Shown here: positions 25,252 through 34,636 of the stretch, piece by piece
Position numbering within the stretch: the first letter of the stretch is position 1
How the letters are laid out: each line of letters starts with the position of its first letter
Source: Methylobacter luteus IMV-B-3098
Lineage (GTDB): Bacteria > Pseudomonadota > Gammaproteobacteria > Methylococcales > Methylomonadaceae
Reading direction: 5' to 3'
Assembly (NCBI RefSeq): GCF_000427625.1
Contig: NZ_KE386569.1
Span: 4,259,279-4,323,278 of the forward strand
Length of the DNA: 64,000 nucleotides
Notes under the pieces: generated by a model
What the model was told of the DNA's origin: nothing
Seen by the model: only the letters and a program-made list of their open reading frames with translations
The model's database searches: none
Translations under genes and position numbers: made by a program

Positions 25252-27570
25252 TCAGAAACCTTCCTTAGGGCCTTCGGCATCGGCAGGATCGCCTTCGTAA
25301 GGCGTGACGTATTTGCAGTCTTTTTGCGGACAGACTTTTTCCGCGCCGTGCCTTTTCGTGACTTTGACAGTCAGAACCGGCCAGTTGCATTCAGGGCAGC
25401 TTTCCGCGATCGGCGCGTTCCATAAGGCATAATCGCATTTCGGGTATTCCGAGCAGGAATAAAATACCTTGTTGCTTTTGGATTTGCGTTTGAGAATATT
25501 GCCTTTTTTGCATTTCGGACATTCAACGCCCGTATCCAAAGGCTTTTCCAAAGGCTCGATATAACGGCATTTGGGATAGCCGCTGCAGCCGATGAATTTG
25601 CCATAGCGGCCCGATTTGATCACCAGCGGCAAACTGCACTTGGGACAGGTGCGCCCTTCTATGATTTCAGGCTCGTCAGGTGTACTGTCGTCATTCAGAT
25701 TGCGCGTATAGGAGCAGGCCGGATAGTTCGTGCATCCGATAAACCGGCCGTTCCGGCCCAGCCGGATCGACAGGGCGCTGCCGCATTCAGGGCATTTTTC
25801 GTCGATGGCCTCCTGCGTCACATCTTTGCGCTGGACGCTCTCTTCTTTCTCATGAATCAGCGTGCTGAAAGGGTCCCAGAAGGCGTGCATCAACGGAATC
25901 CAATCTTTTTCACCACGCGACACGGCGTCGAGATCGTCTTCCAGATTGGCCGTAAAGTCGTAGTCGACGTACTTCGTGAAATGCTCGGTCAGGAATTTGT
26001 TGACGATACGGCCGACGTCGGTCGGATAGAAGCGCTTGTTTTCCAGCGTGACATATTCGCGGTTCTGTAGCGTCGAAATGATCGAGGCATAGGTCGACGG
26101 CCGGCCGATGCCGTGTTCTTCCAGTGCTTTGACCAGGCTGGCTTCACCGTAGCGCGGCGGCGGCTCGGTAAAGTGTTGCGAGGTGACGATATCGTTCAGC
26201 GGCACGGGTCTGCCTTCTTCCAACGGCGGCAGATAGCTTTCCTGATCGTCGCCTTCCGTTGTATCGTCTATACCCTCCAGATAAACGGACATGAAGCCAG
26301 GCGTGGCGATCGTCGAGCCTGTTGCCCTGAAAACATGCTGGCCGTCGCCGCAGCTCAAATCGACCGCGACCATGTTGATCGTTGCGTGAATCATCTGGCA
26401 GGCAATGGTGCGTTTCCAGATCAGGTCGTAGAGCTTGTACTGCTCATCGCTCAGATACTTCTTGATAGCATTGGGCAGATGGCGCGCGGAAGTCGGGCGT
26501 ATGGCTTCGTGCGCTTCCTGCGCATTCTTCGATTTGGTTTTGAACTGACGCGGTTCCTTGGGCACATTACTGGCGCCGTAATTCTCCGCGATCAGTTCGC
26601 GGATTTCATCGACCGCTTCCAGCGACAGGTTAACCGAGTCGGTACGCATGTAGGTGATCAGACCGGCCGTTTCGCCGCCGATATCAATGCCTTCATAGAG
26701 CTGCTGCGCGACCATCATGGTGCGTTTGGTCGTGAAACCCAGTTTGCGCGCCGCTTCCTGTTGCAGCGTCGAGGTGATGAAGGGCGGCGCCGGGTTGCGT
26801 TTGCGTTGTTTCTTTTCCAGCTTGGTAACGATCAGCTGGCCATCCGCCGCATCGAGCAACGCCTGTTTGGTCTTTTCCGCCTGCGCTTCGTTATCGATGC
26901 TGAACTGGCTCAGCTTCTCGCCGGCGAAATGCGTCAGCTTGGCCTTGAAGGCTTGCTCTTGCGCAGTCAGGAGGGCATCAACGGTCCAGTATTCGCGCGA
27001 TTTGAAGGCTTCGATTTCCTGCTCGCGTTCGACGATCATGCGCAAGGCCGGGCTTTGTACGCGGCCTGCCGATAAGCCGCGGCGGATTTTCTTCCACAAT
27101 AGCGGTGACAGTTTAAAACCGACCAGATAATCGAGCGCGCGGCGGGCCTGCTGGGCATTGATCAGGTTGATGGACAGCTGTTCGGGATGGGCGATGGCGT
27201 CCGTAACGGCCCTTTTGGTGATTTCATGAAAGACAACGCGGTGTACCGGCTTGTCTTTCAGCAGTTTTTTTTCTTTCAGCAGTTCATACAGATGCCAGGA
27301 GATGGCTTCTCCTTCCCGGTCCGGGTCGGTCGCAAGATATAAAGTATCGGCGGTTTTGAGCGCTTTACTGATGGTCTGGACATGGCGTTGATTGCGCTCG
27401 ATGAGCTCGTATTTCATGGCGAAGTCGTGGCTGGGATCAACGGCGCCTTCTTTGGGGACGAGGTCGCGCACGTGTCCATACGAGGCTAGAACTTGGAAAT
27501 CTTTACCTAAATATTTTTCTATGGTTTTGGCTTTTGCAGGCGATTCTACAATGACAAGATTCTTACTCAT
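25252..27570 (-). CDS. topA: DNA topoisomerase I
   Basis: A 772-residue type IA topoisomerase that relaxes negative supercoils. The TOPRIM domain begins LVIVESPAKAKTIEKYLG and has the acidic D-P-D-R-E-G-E motif. The active-site tyrosine is in ITYMRTDSVNL, and SAGRVQSPALRMIVERE is the helical signature. The C-terminus carries four cysteine-rich zinc-ribbon repeats: C-P-E-C-G ... C-x-N-Y-P-x-C, C-P-K-C ... C-S-G-Y-P-K-C, C-P-K-C ... C-S-E-Y-P-K-C, and a variant with C-P-E-C ... C-P-Q-K-D-C. All are read directly. Confidence 0.98.
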   Translation of the reverse strand: MSKNLVIVESPAKAKTIEKYLGKDFQVLASYGHVRDLVPKEGAVDPSHDFAMKYELIERNQRHVQTISKALKTADTLYLATDPDREGEAISWHLYELLKEKKLLKDKPVHRVVFHEITKRAVTDAIAHPEQLSINLINAQQARRALDYLVGFKLSPLLWKKIRRGLSAGRVQSPALRMIVEREQEIEAFKSREYWTVDALLTAQEQAFKAKLTHFAGEKLSQFSIDNEAQAEKTKQALLDAADGQLIVTKLEKKQRKRNPAPPFITSTLQQEAARKLGFTTKRTMMVAQQLYEGIDIGGETAGLITYMRTDSVNLSLEAVDEIRELIAENYGASNVPKEPRQFKTKSKNAQEAHEAIRPTSARHLPNAIKKYLSDEQYKLYDLIWKRTIACQMIHATINMVAVDLSCGDGQHVFRATGSTIATPGFMSVYLEGIDDTTEGDDQESYLPPLEEGRPVPLNDIVTSQHFTEPPPRYGEASLVKALEEHGIGRPSTYASIISTLQNREYVTLENKRFYPTDVGRIVNKFLTEHFTKYVDYDFTANLEDDLDAVSRGEKDWIPLMHAFWDPFSTLIHEKEESVQRKDVTQEAIDEKCPECGSALSIRLGRNGRFIGCTNYPACSYTRNLNDDSTPDEPEIIEGRTCPKCSLPLVIKSGRYGKFIGCSGYPKCRYIEPLEKPLDTGVECPKCKKGNILKRKSKSNKVFYSCSEYPKCDYALWNAPIAESCPECNWPVLTVKVTKRHGAEKVCPQKDCKYVTPYEGDPADAEGPKEGF

Positions 27571-27596
27571 TTAATAATAATGCGAGCGGGTGAGTG

Positions 27597-28064
27597 TTAG
27601 TGTAAATAAGTCGGAACGAGGTCATAAACGATGTCCTCCATTCTGGAGAAAGCAAGTTCTTCATCCGGTTGACTTAACAATATCATCAACACTATCCATT
27701 TCAGTTTTTCCAGCGATATTTCCTCATTTTCCAATGCCATGGCACGATCAATGACAATTTCACGATTGGTCGAATTCAGAATGCCGCTATGTTCCAGAAA
27801 CATGAGCAGATTGCGGCATTCAAGATCCAGTTTTTCTTGTTCCCGGCTGCAGAAAATGCGGAAGGCGGGCGATGTGGCCGATTGAATAGGACGCTGAAGA
27901 CTGAGCGATTCAAGCCAGTCGAACGCTTTATTAACCTCGACTTGTTCGAAGCCTGCTTCCATCAATTCGGTTCTGATGATATCGCTGTCGGGAAGTATTT
28001 CGATTTCATCTTCCATGTAATTCTCAAATAAGTACATCAGGACATCAAAAATATTTTCTTTCAT
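27597..28064 (-). CDS. smg: Smg family protein (DUF494)
   Basis: A 155-residue Smg protein, a conserved gammaproteobacterial and betaproteobacterial family of unknown function found between dprA and topA. The family start KENIFDVLMYLFENYM is clear, followed by a winged-helix-like region FDWLESL and the conserved C-terminal WIVLMILLSQPDEE. It is acidic. It lies 18 bases downstream of dprA and 26 upstream of topA, so it is in the same leftward unit. Confidence 0.95.
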   Translation of the reverse strand: MKENIFDVLMYLFENYMEDEIEILPDSDIIRTELMEAGFEQVEVNKAFDWLESLSLQRPIQSATSPAFRIFCSREQEKLDLECRNLLMFLEHSGILNSTNREIVIDRAMALENEEISLEKLKWIVLMILLSQPDEELAFSRMEDIVYDLVPTYLH

Positions 28065-28082
28065 AGGTATGGTCTGTGCTGT

Positions 28083-29135
28083 TTATTTTATGCGTGTATA
28101 GCAACCACCAGCAGTCGCTTCTATGTATCCTTGCAGTTCCAAAACCAGTAGCATTGATGAAATAACTTCCACGGATTGCCCGGTATTTTCAACCAGCATA
28201 TCGATAGAAGTTGGGCTGAACATGACGAGATTCAATAATGTTTGCTGCTCCAGGTCAAGTGTTGTTTGCACGGGTAGCGGTACTGAATTGTCATCCTGTT
28301 GATTATATTGATGTAATTCTTCCATGATGTCCTGTGTGGTTTCGACAAGTTTTGCCCCTTCACGAATCAGCGCATTGCAGCCCCGGGCCAGTGGATTGTG
28401 TATGGATCCCGGAATTGCAAATACTTCACGGTTCTGTTCCAGGGCCATCCGGGCTGTAATCAATGAACCGCTTTGTTTGGCCGCTTCAACGACCAGCAAT
28501 CCCTGGCACAACCCGCTGATGATGCGGTTACGTCGCGGAAAATGATTAGCTTTGGCCGTCGTGCCCGGCGGGAATTCCGAAACGATGGCGCCGGTATTGA
28601 CGATTTCAGTGGCCAGGTCTTTGTGCCTGGCAGGATAGACTCGATCCAGCCCTGTGCCTGCTACCGCGATAGTATATCCGTGCGCATCGAGTGCGCCGCG
28701 GTGGCTGGCCGCATCAATGCCTAAAGCCAGGCCGCTGGTAATGACAAAGCCATGCTGGCTCAGCGTTCTGGCAAAGTCTCTGGCTGTCTCCATGCCTGAA
28801 GCGGATGGATTGCGGCTGCCGACCATGGCAATTTGCGGCCATGCCAAGAGTTCGGGGTTGCCGCGTACAAACAGGACGGGTGGCGGATCGGCTATTTCCT
28901 TTAACTGAGCAGGGTAATTAGCATCATGCAGTGTGATAGCGTGATTATTTTCCTGTTCCAGCCAGGCCAGATCATAGTCGATAGTCGACCAGTCCGGATT
29001 CCTTATGGACCCGATGATAGCGCCTGTTAACTGTAAGATCGCGAGGCTTGACGCCGATTCTGCAAACAGCTGCTCAGGCGTATGGCTTTTGAGTATCTTG
29101 AGAAATGTTCTGCAACCGAATCCTGGCGTGCGCAA
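28083..29135 (-). CDS. dprA: DNA processing protein DprA
   Basis: DprA loads RecA onto incoming single-stranded DNA during natural transformation. The Rossmann-like core has AMVGSRNPSASG, the dinucleotide-like pocket TSGLALGIDAASHRGAL, GTGLDRVYPARH, NHFPRRNRIISGL and SGSLITARMALEQ. A C-terminal winged helix (TSIDMLVENTGQSVEVISSML) follows. The coordinates use the first standard start, a TTG at 29135. The conserved upstream peptide IKYWLALL is encoded in frame before it, back to 29189, with no ATG, GTG or TTG. The true start may be ATT at 29183, ATC at 29156 or CTG at 29189. It sits directly after the lysM stop. Confidence 0.93.
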   Translation of the reverse strand: MRTPGFGCRTFLKILKSHTPEQLFAESASSLAILQLTGAIIGSIRNPDWSTIDYDLAWLEQENNHAITLHDANYPAQLKEIADPPPVLFVRGNPELLAWPQIAMVGSRNPSASGMETARDFARTLSQHGFVITSGLALGIDAASHRGALDAHGYTIAVAGTGLDRVYPARHKDLATEIVNTGAIVSEFPPGTTAKANHFPRRNRIISGLCQGLLVVEAAKQSGSLITARMALEQNREVFAIPGSIHNPLARGCNALIREGAKLVETTQDIMEELHQYNQQDDNSVPLPVQTTLDLEQQTLLNLVMFSPTSIDMLVENTGQSVEVISSMLLVLELQGYIEATAGGCYTRIK

Positions 29136-29185
29136 AAGCGCAAGCCAGTATTTGATGTCGTTGTCAGTTTGGTGAGTAAGAATAT

Positions 29186-30298
29186 TCAGGGGGTTTGAAC
29201 TTTATCTAGAACATGAATGTTTCGTGAGGCTTTCATGACCAAGGCATAACTGATGCGCTCAAAAGGACGAAAAACCATGAGCGAGCCGGCCAGTTCATCG
29301 GGCAGTTTAACGGCATCGTTTTGAATGGCGCTGAACGGATCATGAGCAATTCTGCCATTTTGATAGATATCCAGTTCATGGCCGGGCAAAAGTCCGTCAG
29401 CTGTGCCTTTGTCAATAACCACGACATTATAGCGCCCGATTTGGGAAACGCCATCAAGTACGCTGATAATGCTGCCTTTTATGCTTTCTTCAGGCGGGCG
29501 GGGGAAATAGGTTAGAGTCAGCTCCTCTTCAGGCGCGGACATTACTCGGTCACCCATGCGAATCTCACTAGCCATTTTGGCAATGGATAAGGTCGCAGGA
29601 TCGCCTTCCTGCTGCAGGGTCGCGTCGGCAATATATTTGGCTTCATAGCCTAAAAGCTCTCCGGTTTCAGGGCTGACATAAGGCTCTCCCTTTCTATAAA
29701 CGGTATATGACAGCGTTTCCGGCTGAGGTATCGAGCGTACATAAAGCCTGTCGCCGGTGCCTGCCAATAAGTGCTCGCCGGCAAAGTCAACGACGTAAGG
29801 CGCCTCAGTAATTTCTTTTTCACTGACAACCCGGGGCGAGCTTAAAAATGGGGCTATGACATCAGTCGGTATCAATTTGATCGCCTGTTCCTGGTCGGTT
29901 TCTCGTACACAAGGGGCTAGTTTTCCGCTTTCTGAGGCGGCTAAATATGTGCGTCCGTTTTTAACGTCCTGTTCCTTCAGAACGCATGGCGATTGTTGCC
30001 GGGTTCCTGAGTAGGCTGGCCTGGACAAACTCAGCTGGGGTCTGCCGTTGACCATGGAGAAATAAATTGTATCACCAGGATAAATCAAATGAGGATTCTG
30101 GATTTGGGAATTGTAGCTCCACAACTCGGGCCATTGCCAAGGATGTGTTAAAAATTTGCCGGATATATCCCATAAGGTATCTCCCTTGACGACGGTGTAT
30201 TGGTCAGGATGAGACGGGTTTATCTGTATCTCGTCAGCCCATGCGTTTAGGCTGAAAGAGAGAGCGACTATACATCCAATAAGTGTTCGAAAAGCCAT
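29186..30298 (-). CDS. LysM-domain peptidoglycan-binding protein
   Basis: A 370-residue exported protein with a signal peptide ending SLNAWA. One LysM domain follows (YTVVKGDTLWDISGKFL ... WPELWSYN ... NPHLIYPGDTIYF) at about residues 33-82; it binds N-acetylglucosamine chains. The rest (about 250 residues) is a conserved beta-rich region with no named domain that I recognise. CAGGAATC before the ATG is a good ribosome-binding site. In Pseudomonas the homologous gene (PA0020) is the immediate divergent neighbour of def and leads into dprA; here it still leads into dprA but is 6.9 kb from def. Confidence 0.93.
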   Translation of the reverse strand: MAFRTLIGCIVALSFSLNAWADEIQINPSHPDQYTVVKGDTLWDISGKFLTHPWQWPELWSYNSQIQNPHLIYPGDTIYFSMVNGRPQLSLSRPAYSGTRQQSPCVLKEQDVKNGRTYLAASESGKLAPCVRETDQEQAIKLIPTDVIAPFLSSPRVVSEKEITEAPYVVDFAGEHLLAGTGDRLYVRSIPQPETLSYTVYRKGEPYVSPETGELLGYEAKYIADATLQQEGDPATLSIAKMASEIRMGDRVMSAPEEELTLTYFPRPPEESIKGSIISVLDGVSQIGRYNVVVIDKGTADGLLPGHELDIYQNGRIAHDPFSAIQNDAVKLPDELAGSLMVFRPFERISYALVMKASRNIHVLDKVQTP

Positions 30299-30700
30299 AT
30301 TTGATTCCTGAAGAGTCTTTTTTAAGTCTGTCTGAATTCAAAGTGTAGATGAATTCATATGGAAATCTACCCAAAGCATAAGTTATTGATTTTTTATAGA
30401 GAATGGTCAGCTTTAGGGAGCGCCCGATAAAAGTGTGGCGCTTCCCGGGAACAGCCGGCATCTGTCATAAGGATAGACTGGTTTTGATGACTGTGAAGGG
30501 CGGCTTGAATATAAGCTTGAGTTATCAGTCCTCTGTCATTATTTATATTGTTCAAGGTTATACCCCGTCGTCAGGATGAATCATGTAAAGGGTCATTTCG
30601 TTATGCTGTACTGCTAAAAAGCCAGTTTCGCAGGGTTGTTCAAACCGGTTTCCCGCGTTTTGAAAGAAGAGCCAAGAAATGTCCCTATAAAACCAGATAT
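30299..30700. other. Non-coding gap between lysM and terpene synthase genes
   Basis: I see no credible gene in these 402 bases. A hairpin-forming repeat (GGGAGCGCC ... GGCGCTTCCC, one bulge) lies at 30416-30446 but has no T-run. The region should contain the lysM promoter on the minus strand, which I cannot fix with confidence. It is one edge of the accessory insertion between lysM and def. Confidence 0.5.
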
Positions 30701-31669
30701 TTAAGCTAGCAATGCTTCAACTTCCTCGGTCGGCTGATAACGCCCCGATTCGAAAGACCAGTCCAGATTGCCGCGCATCCAGGCACGCATGACGGTTATG
30801 AATTTTTCAATGTCGCGGTCTAGATCGGTACCGAAGCTGGGCACGGACTTTTCCAAAGTGATGAATTGGCGGACTTGGCTTTCAATAAGCTTCGCTACCT
30901 GGTCAATCGCTGACTGCAAACTGATTAGCTGATGGTGATGGAAGATCAAAGCCAGATTGTGCATGTCTTGATGGTTGAACTCTTTTTGCAGCGAAATAAT
31001 GTCATTGGACCAGCAGACGACATTATTGGTGATTACAGCAAGTTGCTGAATGTGGGGATGCTTTCGGATCTCCAGGGGCAGTGCGATACCCTCGGTCAGT
31101 TCTATTAAATCAATATCCGTGTAAAGTCCTCCTGTATAAGGACGCATCAGGATATAAGTCGGGGAATCAGGCCAGACGCCTAGAAACCGGTTTTTCGCTT
31201 CCCAGACGGTAGATTCGAAATATTCCGCAGCACTTTGCACAAAGCGCGTCATCCATGGAAGCGGCATTAAGGACTGGATGCGCGTACGGATGTCATAGAG
31301 TGCATGAACCAGCGCAACGTCTTCACTGCCGGCCGTGCTGCCGGAAAGGATTTCCAGGCATCTGGCGTGCAAGGCCGCGAGTTGTTCCGGAAATTTGCCA
31401 AGACCCCATTCGTCGCATTGATCATCAAGTATGAATAGCCAGGTATTCCAGTCTGAAACAATTTCAAGTCGATCCAGAGGCGCATCCGGATAGGCTCGCG
31501 CAGCCAGCCACCCGAATTTGGATGCTCGCAGACGGTTAAAAGCCTTTTCGTTTGTGACGAGATTAAGTTGTTGCACCCAGTCAAGAGTATGTTGGTTTAT
31601 TTTTTCTGCATGTGGGCTGATTGCGGACGGAAAAGGACAATAAATACTGGGAATGGTGAGTTTTTGCAT
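30701..31669 (-). CDS. Class I terpene synthase (terpene cyclase)
   Basis: A 322-residue bacterial class I terpene cyclase that would ionise a prenyl diphosphate, most likely farnesyl diphosphate, and cyclise it. The acidic metal-binding motif is DDQCDE in FILDDQCDEWGLG (near residue 92). The NSE triad appears intact as NDIISLQKE near residue 230. The C-terminal RY pair in W-S-F-E-S-G-R-Y is also present. It is a single domain, so not a geosmin synthase-type fusion. No prenyltransferase, P450 or methyltransferase is beside it. The product cannot be predicted. It lies in the insert between lysM and def, with a weak ribosome-binding site. Confidence 0.92.
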   Translation of the reverse strand: MQKLTIPSIYCPFPSAISPHAEKINQHTLDWVQQLNLVTNEKAFNRLRASKFGWLAARAYPDAPLDRLEIVSDWNTWLFILDDQCDEWGLGKFPEQLAALHARCLEILSGSTAGSEDVALVHALYDIRTRIQSLMPLPWMTRFVQSAAEYFESTVWEAKNRFLGVWPDSPTYILMRPYTGGLYTDIDLIELTEGIALPLEIRKHPHIQQLAVITNNVVCWSNDIISLQKEFNHQDMHNLALIFHHHQLISLQSAIDQVAKLIESQVRQFITLEKSVPSFGTDLDRDIEKFITVMRAWMRGNLDWSFESGRYQPTEEVEALLA

Positions 31670-31751
31670 AGTTAAATATCCATAATATGACTAATCTGTT
31701 TCAAGAGGTGGTCAGCAAAAATATAAAGTCTCATGCTGGTGGATAGCGTTT

Positions 31752-34613
31752 TCAACTATGAGCATGGTCAGGTCGCGCTTTTGCTATAGAGGAATTACAG
31801 TTTTTTTGGGGACGACTAATATAGAATCCTTGAATCATGTCCACACCCATATCCCTAAGTAGTTCAAGAGTTGCTTCTTCTTCAACCCCTTCACCGACAA
31901 TCGTCTTGCCGTAGGCGTGTATCATTAAAATAATGGCCCGGACAAAGTTACGATCTTCCTGGTTGGTGACGATATCTTTTATCAGAGACTGGTCAAGTTT
32001 CACATATTTCACGGGTAGATGTTTCAAGTAATACAAAGAACTGAAACCAGCGCCAAAATCGTCGACCGCGAATTGAAACCCCAATGATGTTACCTTGTTG
32101 GTGATTTGCCTGGCCTTTTCCATATCGGCGATCACGGCGGTTTCAGTGATTTCGAAAACCAGGCGGTCAGATACCAAATGTTGGTCCTTAACAGCCTGTG
32201 CAAGGACATCTGTCCAGTCCGAATGACTTAACGCAGCGGTCGAGAGATTGACGAAAAGGCGCTTTCTCGGATCGGCTAGCAGTATTTTCAGGGCAGCCTG
32301 CACTACATAGCAGTCAATATCGTAATTAAATCCGGCGCGTTCCGCGGACGGGAGGAATTCGCCGGGCAAGGCGATTCTTCCATCTGGCATTCTCAATCGC
32401 AGCAGCGCTTCATTAAACAGCGTTTTTCCCGTTATTGCGTCAACCATCGGTTGGAAATGGAAAAACAGATGTTCCTTTGCGATGGCATGGATGAGAATAT
32501 CTTTCCAATAGACATTTTGCGTTAGCATTTGCAATTGCTTTTGATCGTCTGCAAAAATACGGGCACAAGAGCGTCCGGCCTTTTTGGCCTCATACATCGC
32601 TATATCGGCATTAGCCATGACTTCCTGGATGTTGGCGCCGTGTTGAGGCAAAAAGGCAATGCCGATACTGGCGCCTATTCTGTATCGTTTGTCGCCGAAA
32701 ACGAATGGCGTGCTCGTAAGGCGTTCGTTTAAATCATTTGCAAAAATTTCGGCGCCGTAACCATCGGTTTGCGGCATCAGCATGGCAAATTCGTCTCCGC
32801 CCAAGCGTGCGATGATGTCGGAGCTCCTGGCCCGGGCGCGCAATTCATCGGCAACCATGCGCAGCAATGCGTCGCCTGCCGCATGGCCACTGGTGTCATT
32901 GACTTCCTTGAAATGATCCAGATCGAAAACCAGAAGAGCAGCAGAGCCACCGGTGCGCGTGACTTTGTCGTAAGCGTGCGTCAGATCTTCGATAAAGCGA
33001 TGGCGATTGGCTAAAGAGGTTAACGAGTCATGATTGGCCAGCCAGCGCATCTGCGTCTCCGCGTGTACCCGCTCGGTAACGTCCATGCCTACTGAAAGAA
33101 CCACGGTGTCATCGATGTATTCCTGGTGCAGGAGGGTATGAACCCAGACTATCTGGCGCCGTTTCTTGTCCTTGCAGGCTAATTCATGCTCATGCTCCAT
33201 CTGTTGCAACCTATGGCTGCAGAGGGCTTCCAGCTTTCCGAGCACTTCGGGTTTTGCATTATCATCGGCGATTAAATCAATAAAGCGTTGACCCTGCAGT
33301 TGCTGAGGAGTGTAACCGGTAAGCATAGCCGCAAAATTGTTTCCGGCTCGGATGATGCCATGACGAGTCTGGGTCAAGACCAGAACTTGCGCTGAGTCCA
33401 GAAGGCCTTGGATAAAGTCGCGCTCTTTTGCAAGTTCGCTGTTTTTCGCAGCTAAAGTAAGACTGTTTTCTTCAAGCTGATGGGATAGCGTAATTGCGCT
33501 GTCATATAAAAAATCAATTTCATCACGAAACCGGGCTTTTTTTCGATGGTTGGAAAAACGGTCCCGAGCTTGATCATAGGCGCCCTCAGCGAGAAGAGGC
33601 AAGGTCCGGGTTAATTGCCCAAGGCGCCACAAAGGCACTCTTATCAGATAGAGCAGAATCAACTCTGCAGCTAAAAGACTGCCTAAAGCCATCAGCATGT
33701 CGTCATGAAGAGCGTTTTTAATATCATTCAGACGTTGACTCACATCAGAGATCAGGACGATGAAACCGGGTTGATCGGGTATGATTTCATTCAAGAGGAC
33801 TCGATTGACGTCATAGTGCGCATTATCCCATTTGAGCAAATGCCCTTGGTCAAGCTCTGAAGGGTTGGGGTAGAGATCAGAAAGATGTTGCAACAAGGCT
33901 GTGAGTTTGGCCGCATCAGTCAAGGCGGCTACTTTTACCCCCCATTGGGACTGCTCAGATCCCGCATTTGCGTTGGTCGGAACTGCTAAAGCGATATCCG
34001 CTCCGGTAATCAGGCGGAAGTCGATAATGAAGTCCGCAATTGATTGACCGAGAGCCACTACCCCTACATTTTTGCCTGAAGACAGAATCGGTACGAATGC
34101 ATAGATCAGGCAAGTGGGTTGGCAATATAAGAGCGATAAAGGCCTTTCTTCATCCTTGACCGTCTTGATTGCACGTCGAATGAACTCTTCGGGCAACTTT
34201 CCCGCGCCTGATTGGGTCCAACTGCCCACACGATTTGCATCGATAGTGTAAAGTTCGATCTGGCGTAAATCGAGCTCGTATCTGAGGCTGGCGTAGTCGG
34301 TAACCGCCGCGGCAATTTTATCGGGATTGCGCCGATAAAGGGCATCTCCCAGATTGGCTACCGAAGCCAGAGCTCCCCCGAGGCGAATGAGCCGGTCCGA
34401 TGTGCCGGTGAACAGTCCCCGGATATGATGGCGCAGGGCGGTCACCTCGGCCTGGCGCTGGGCACGGAATTGTGAGGTCAGGGAGTAATAGTTAAGGGCG
34501 TAAAATGCCGTGCTCAGGCTGAGCAGAAGAATGCTCAGCCAGAGAAAGCTTTTCCACTGCAGGCCGATGAACCGTCGCTTGCTTGTTCCAGATTTTGTTC
34601 CGCGCATGGTCAT
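31752..34613 (-). CDS. Membrane GGDEF-EAL protein with periplasmic sensor and PAS domain
   Basis: A 953-residue c-di-GMP enzyme. The order is a transmembrane helix (about residues 20-42), a periplasmic sensor of about 270 residues, a second helix near LMALGSLLAAELILLYLI, a HAMP-like segment, a PAS domain, GGDEF and EAL. The GGDEF site is intact (ARLGGDEFAML) with an R-S-S-D inhibitory I-site five residues upstream. The EAL site is intact (NEALLRL, DDFGAGFSSL, KLDQSLI). So it could both make and break c-di-GMP. ATG at 34613 is chosen because the upstream frame overlaps the barrel gene. It is the last gene of a three-gene operon with the PstS-like and barrel genes. Confidence 0.94.
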   Translation of the reverse strand: MTMRGTKSGTSKRRFIGLQWKSFLWLSILLLSLSTAFYALNYYSLTSQFRAQRQAEVTALRHHIRGLFTGTSDRLIRLGGALASVANLGDALYRRNPDKIAAAVTDYASLRYELDLRQIELYTIDANRVGSWTQSGAGKLPEEFIRRAIKTVKDEERPLSLLYCQPTCLIYAFVPILSSGKNVGVVALGQSIADFIIDFRLITGADIALAVPTNANAGSEQSQWGVKVAALTDAAKLTALLQHLSDLYPNPSELDQGHLLKWDNAHYDVNRVLLNEIIPDQPGFIVLISDVSQRLNDIKNALHDDMLMALGSLLAAELILLYLIRVPLWRLGQLTRTLPLLAEGAYDQARDRFSNHRKKARFRDEIDFLYDSAITLSHQLEENSLTLAAKNSELAKERDFIQGLLDSAQVLVLTQTRHGIIRAGNNFAAMLTGYTPQQLQGQRFIDLIADDNAKPEVLGKLEALCSHRLQQMEHEHELACKDKKRRQIVWVHTLLHQEYIDDTVVLSVGMDVTERVHAETQMRWLANHDSLTSLANRHRFIEDLTHAYDKVTRTGGSAALLVFDLDHFKEVNDTSGHAAGDALLRMVADELRARARSSDIIARLGGDEFAMLMPQTDGYGAEIFANDLNERLTSTPFVFGDKRYRIGASIGIAFLPQHGANIQEVMANADIAMYEAKKAGRSCARIFADDQKQLQMLTQNVYWKDILIHAIAKEHLFFHFQPMVDAITGKTLFNEALLRLRMPDGRIALPGEFLPSAERAGFNYDIDCYVVQAALKILLADPRKRLFVNLSTAALSHSDWTDVLAQAVKDQHLVSDRLVFEITETAVIADMEKARQITNKVTSLGFQFAVDDFGAGFSSLYYLKHLPVKYVKLDQSLIKDIVTNQEDRNFVRAIILMIHAYGKTIVGEGVEEEATLELLRDMGVDMIQGFYISRPQKNCNSSIAKARPDHAHS

Positions 34614-34636
34614 GATGTATCGCCTGATCTTCCCTA

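Noticed and set aside
26113-27075. A 320-codon plus-strand frame opposite topA
   Set aside because: It is antisense to intact topA, arginine-rich with no recognisable motif, and lacks its own context.
30299-30700. Transposon or integrase remnant at the edge of the accessory region
   Set aside because: No transposase-like peptide, terminal inverted repeat or target duplication could be seen.
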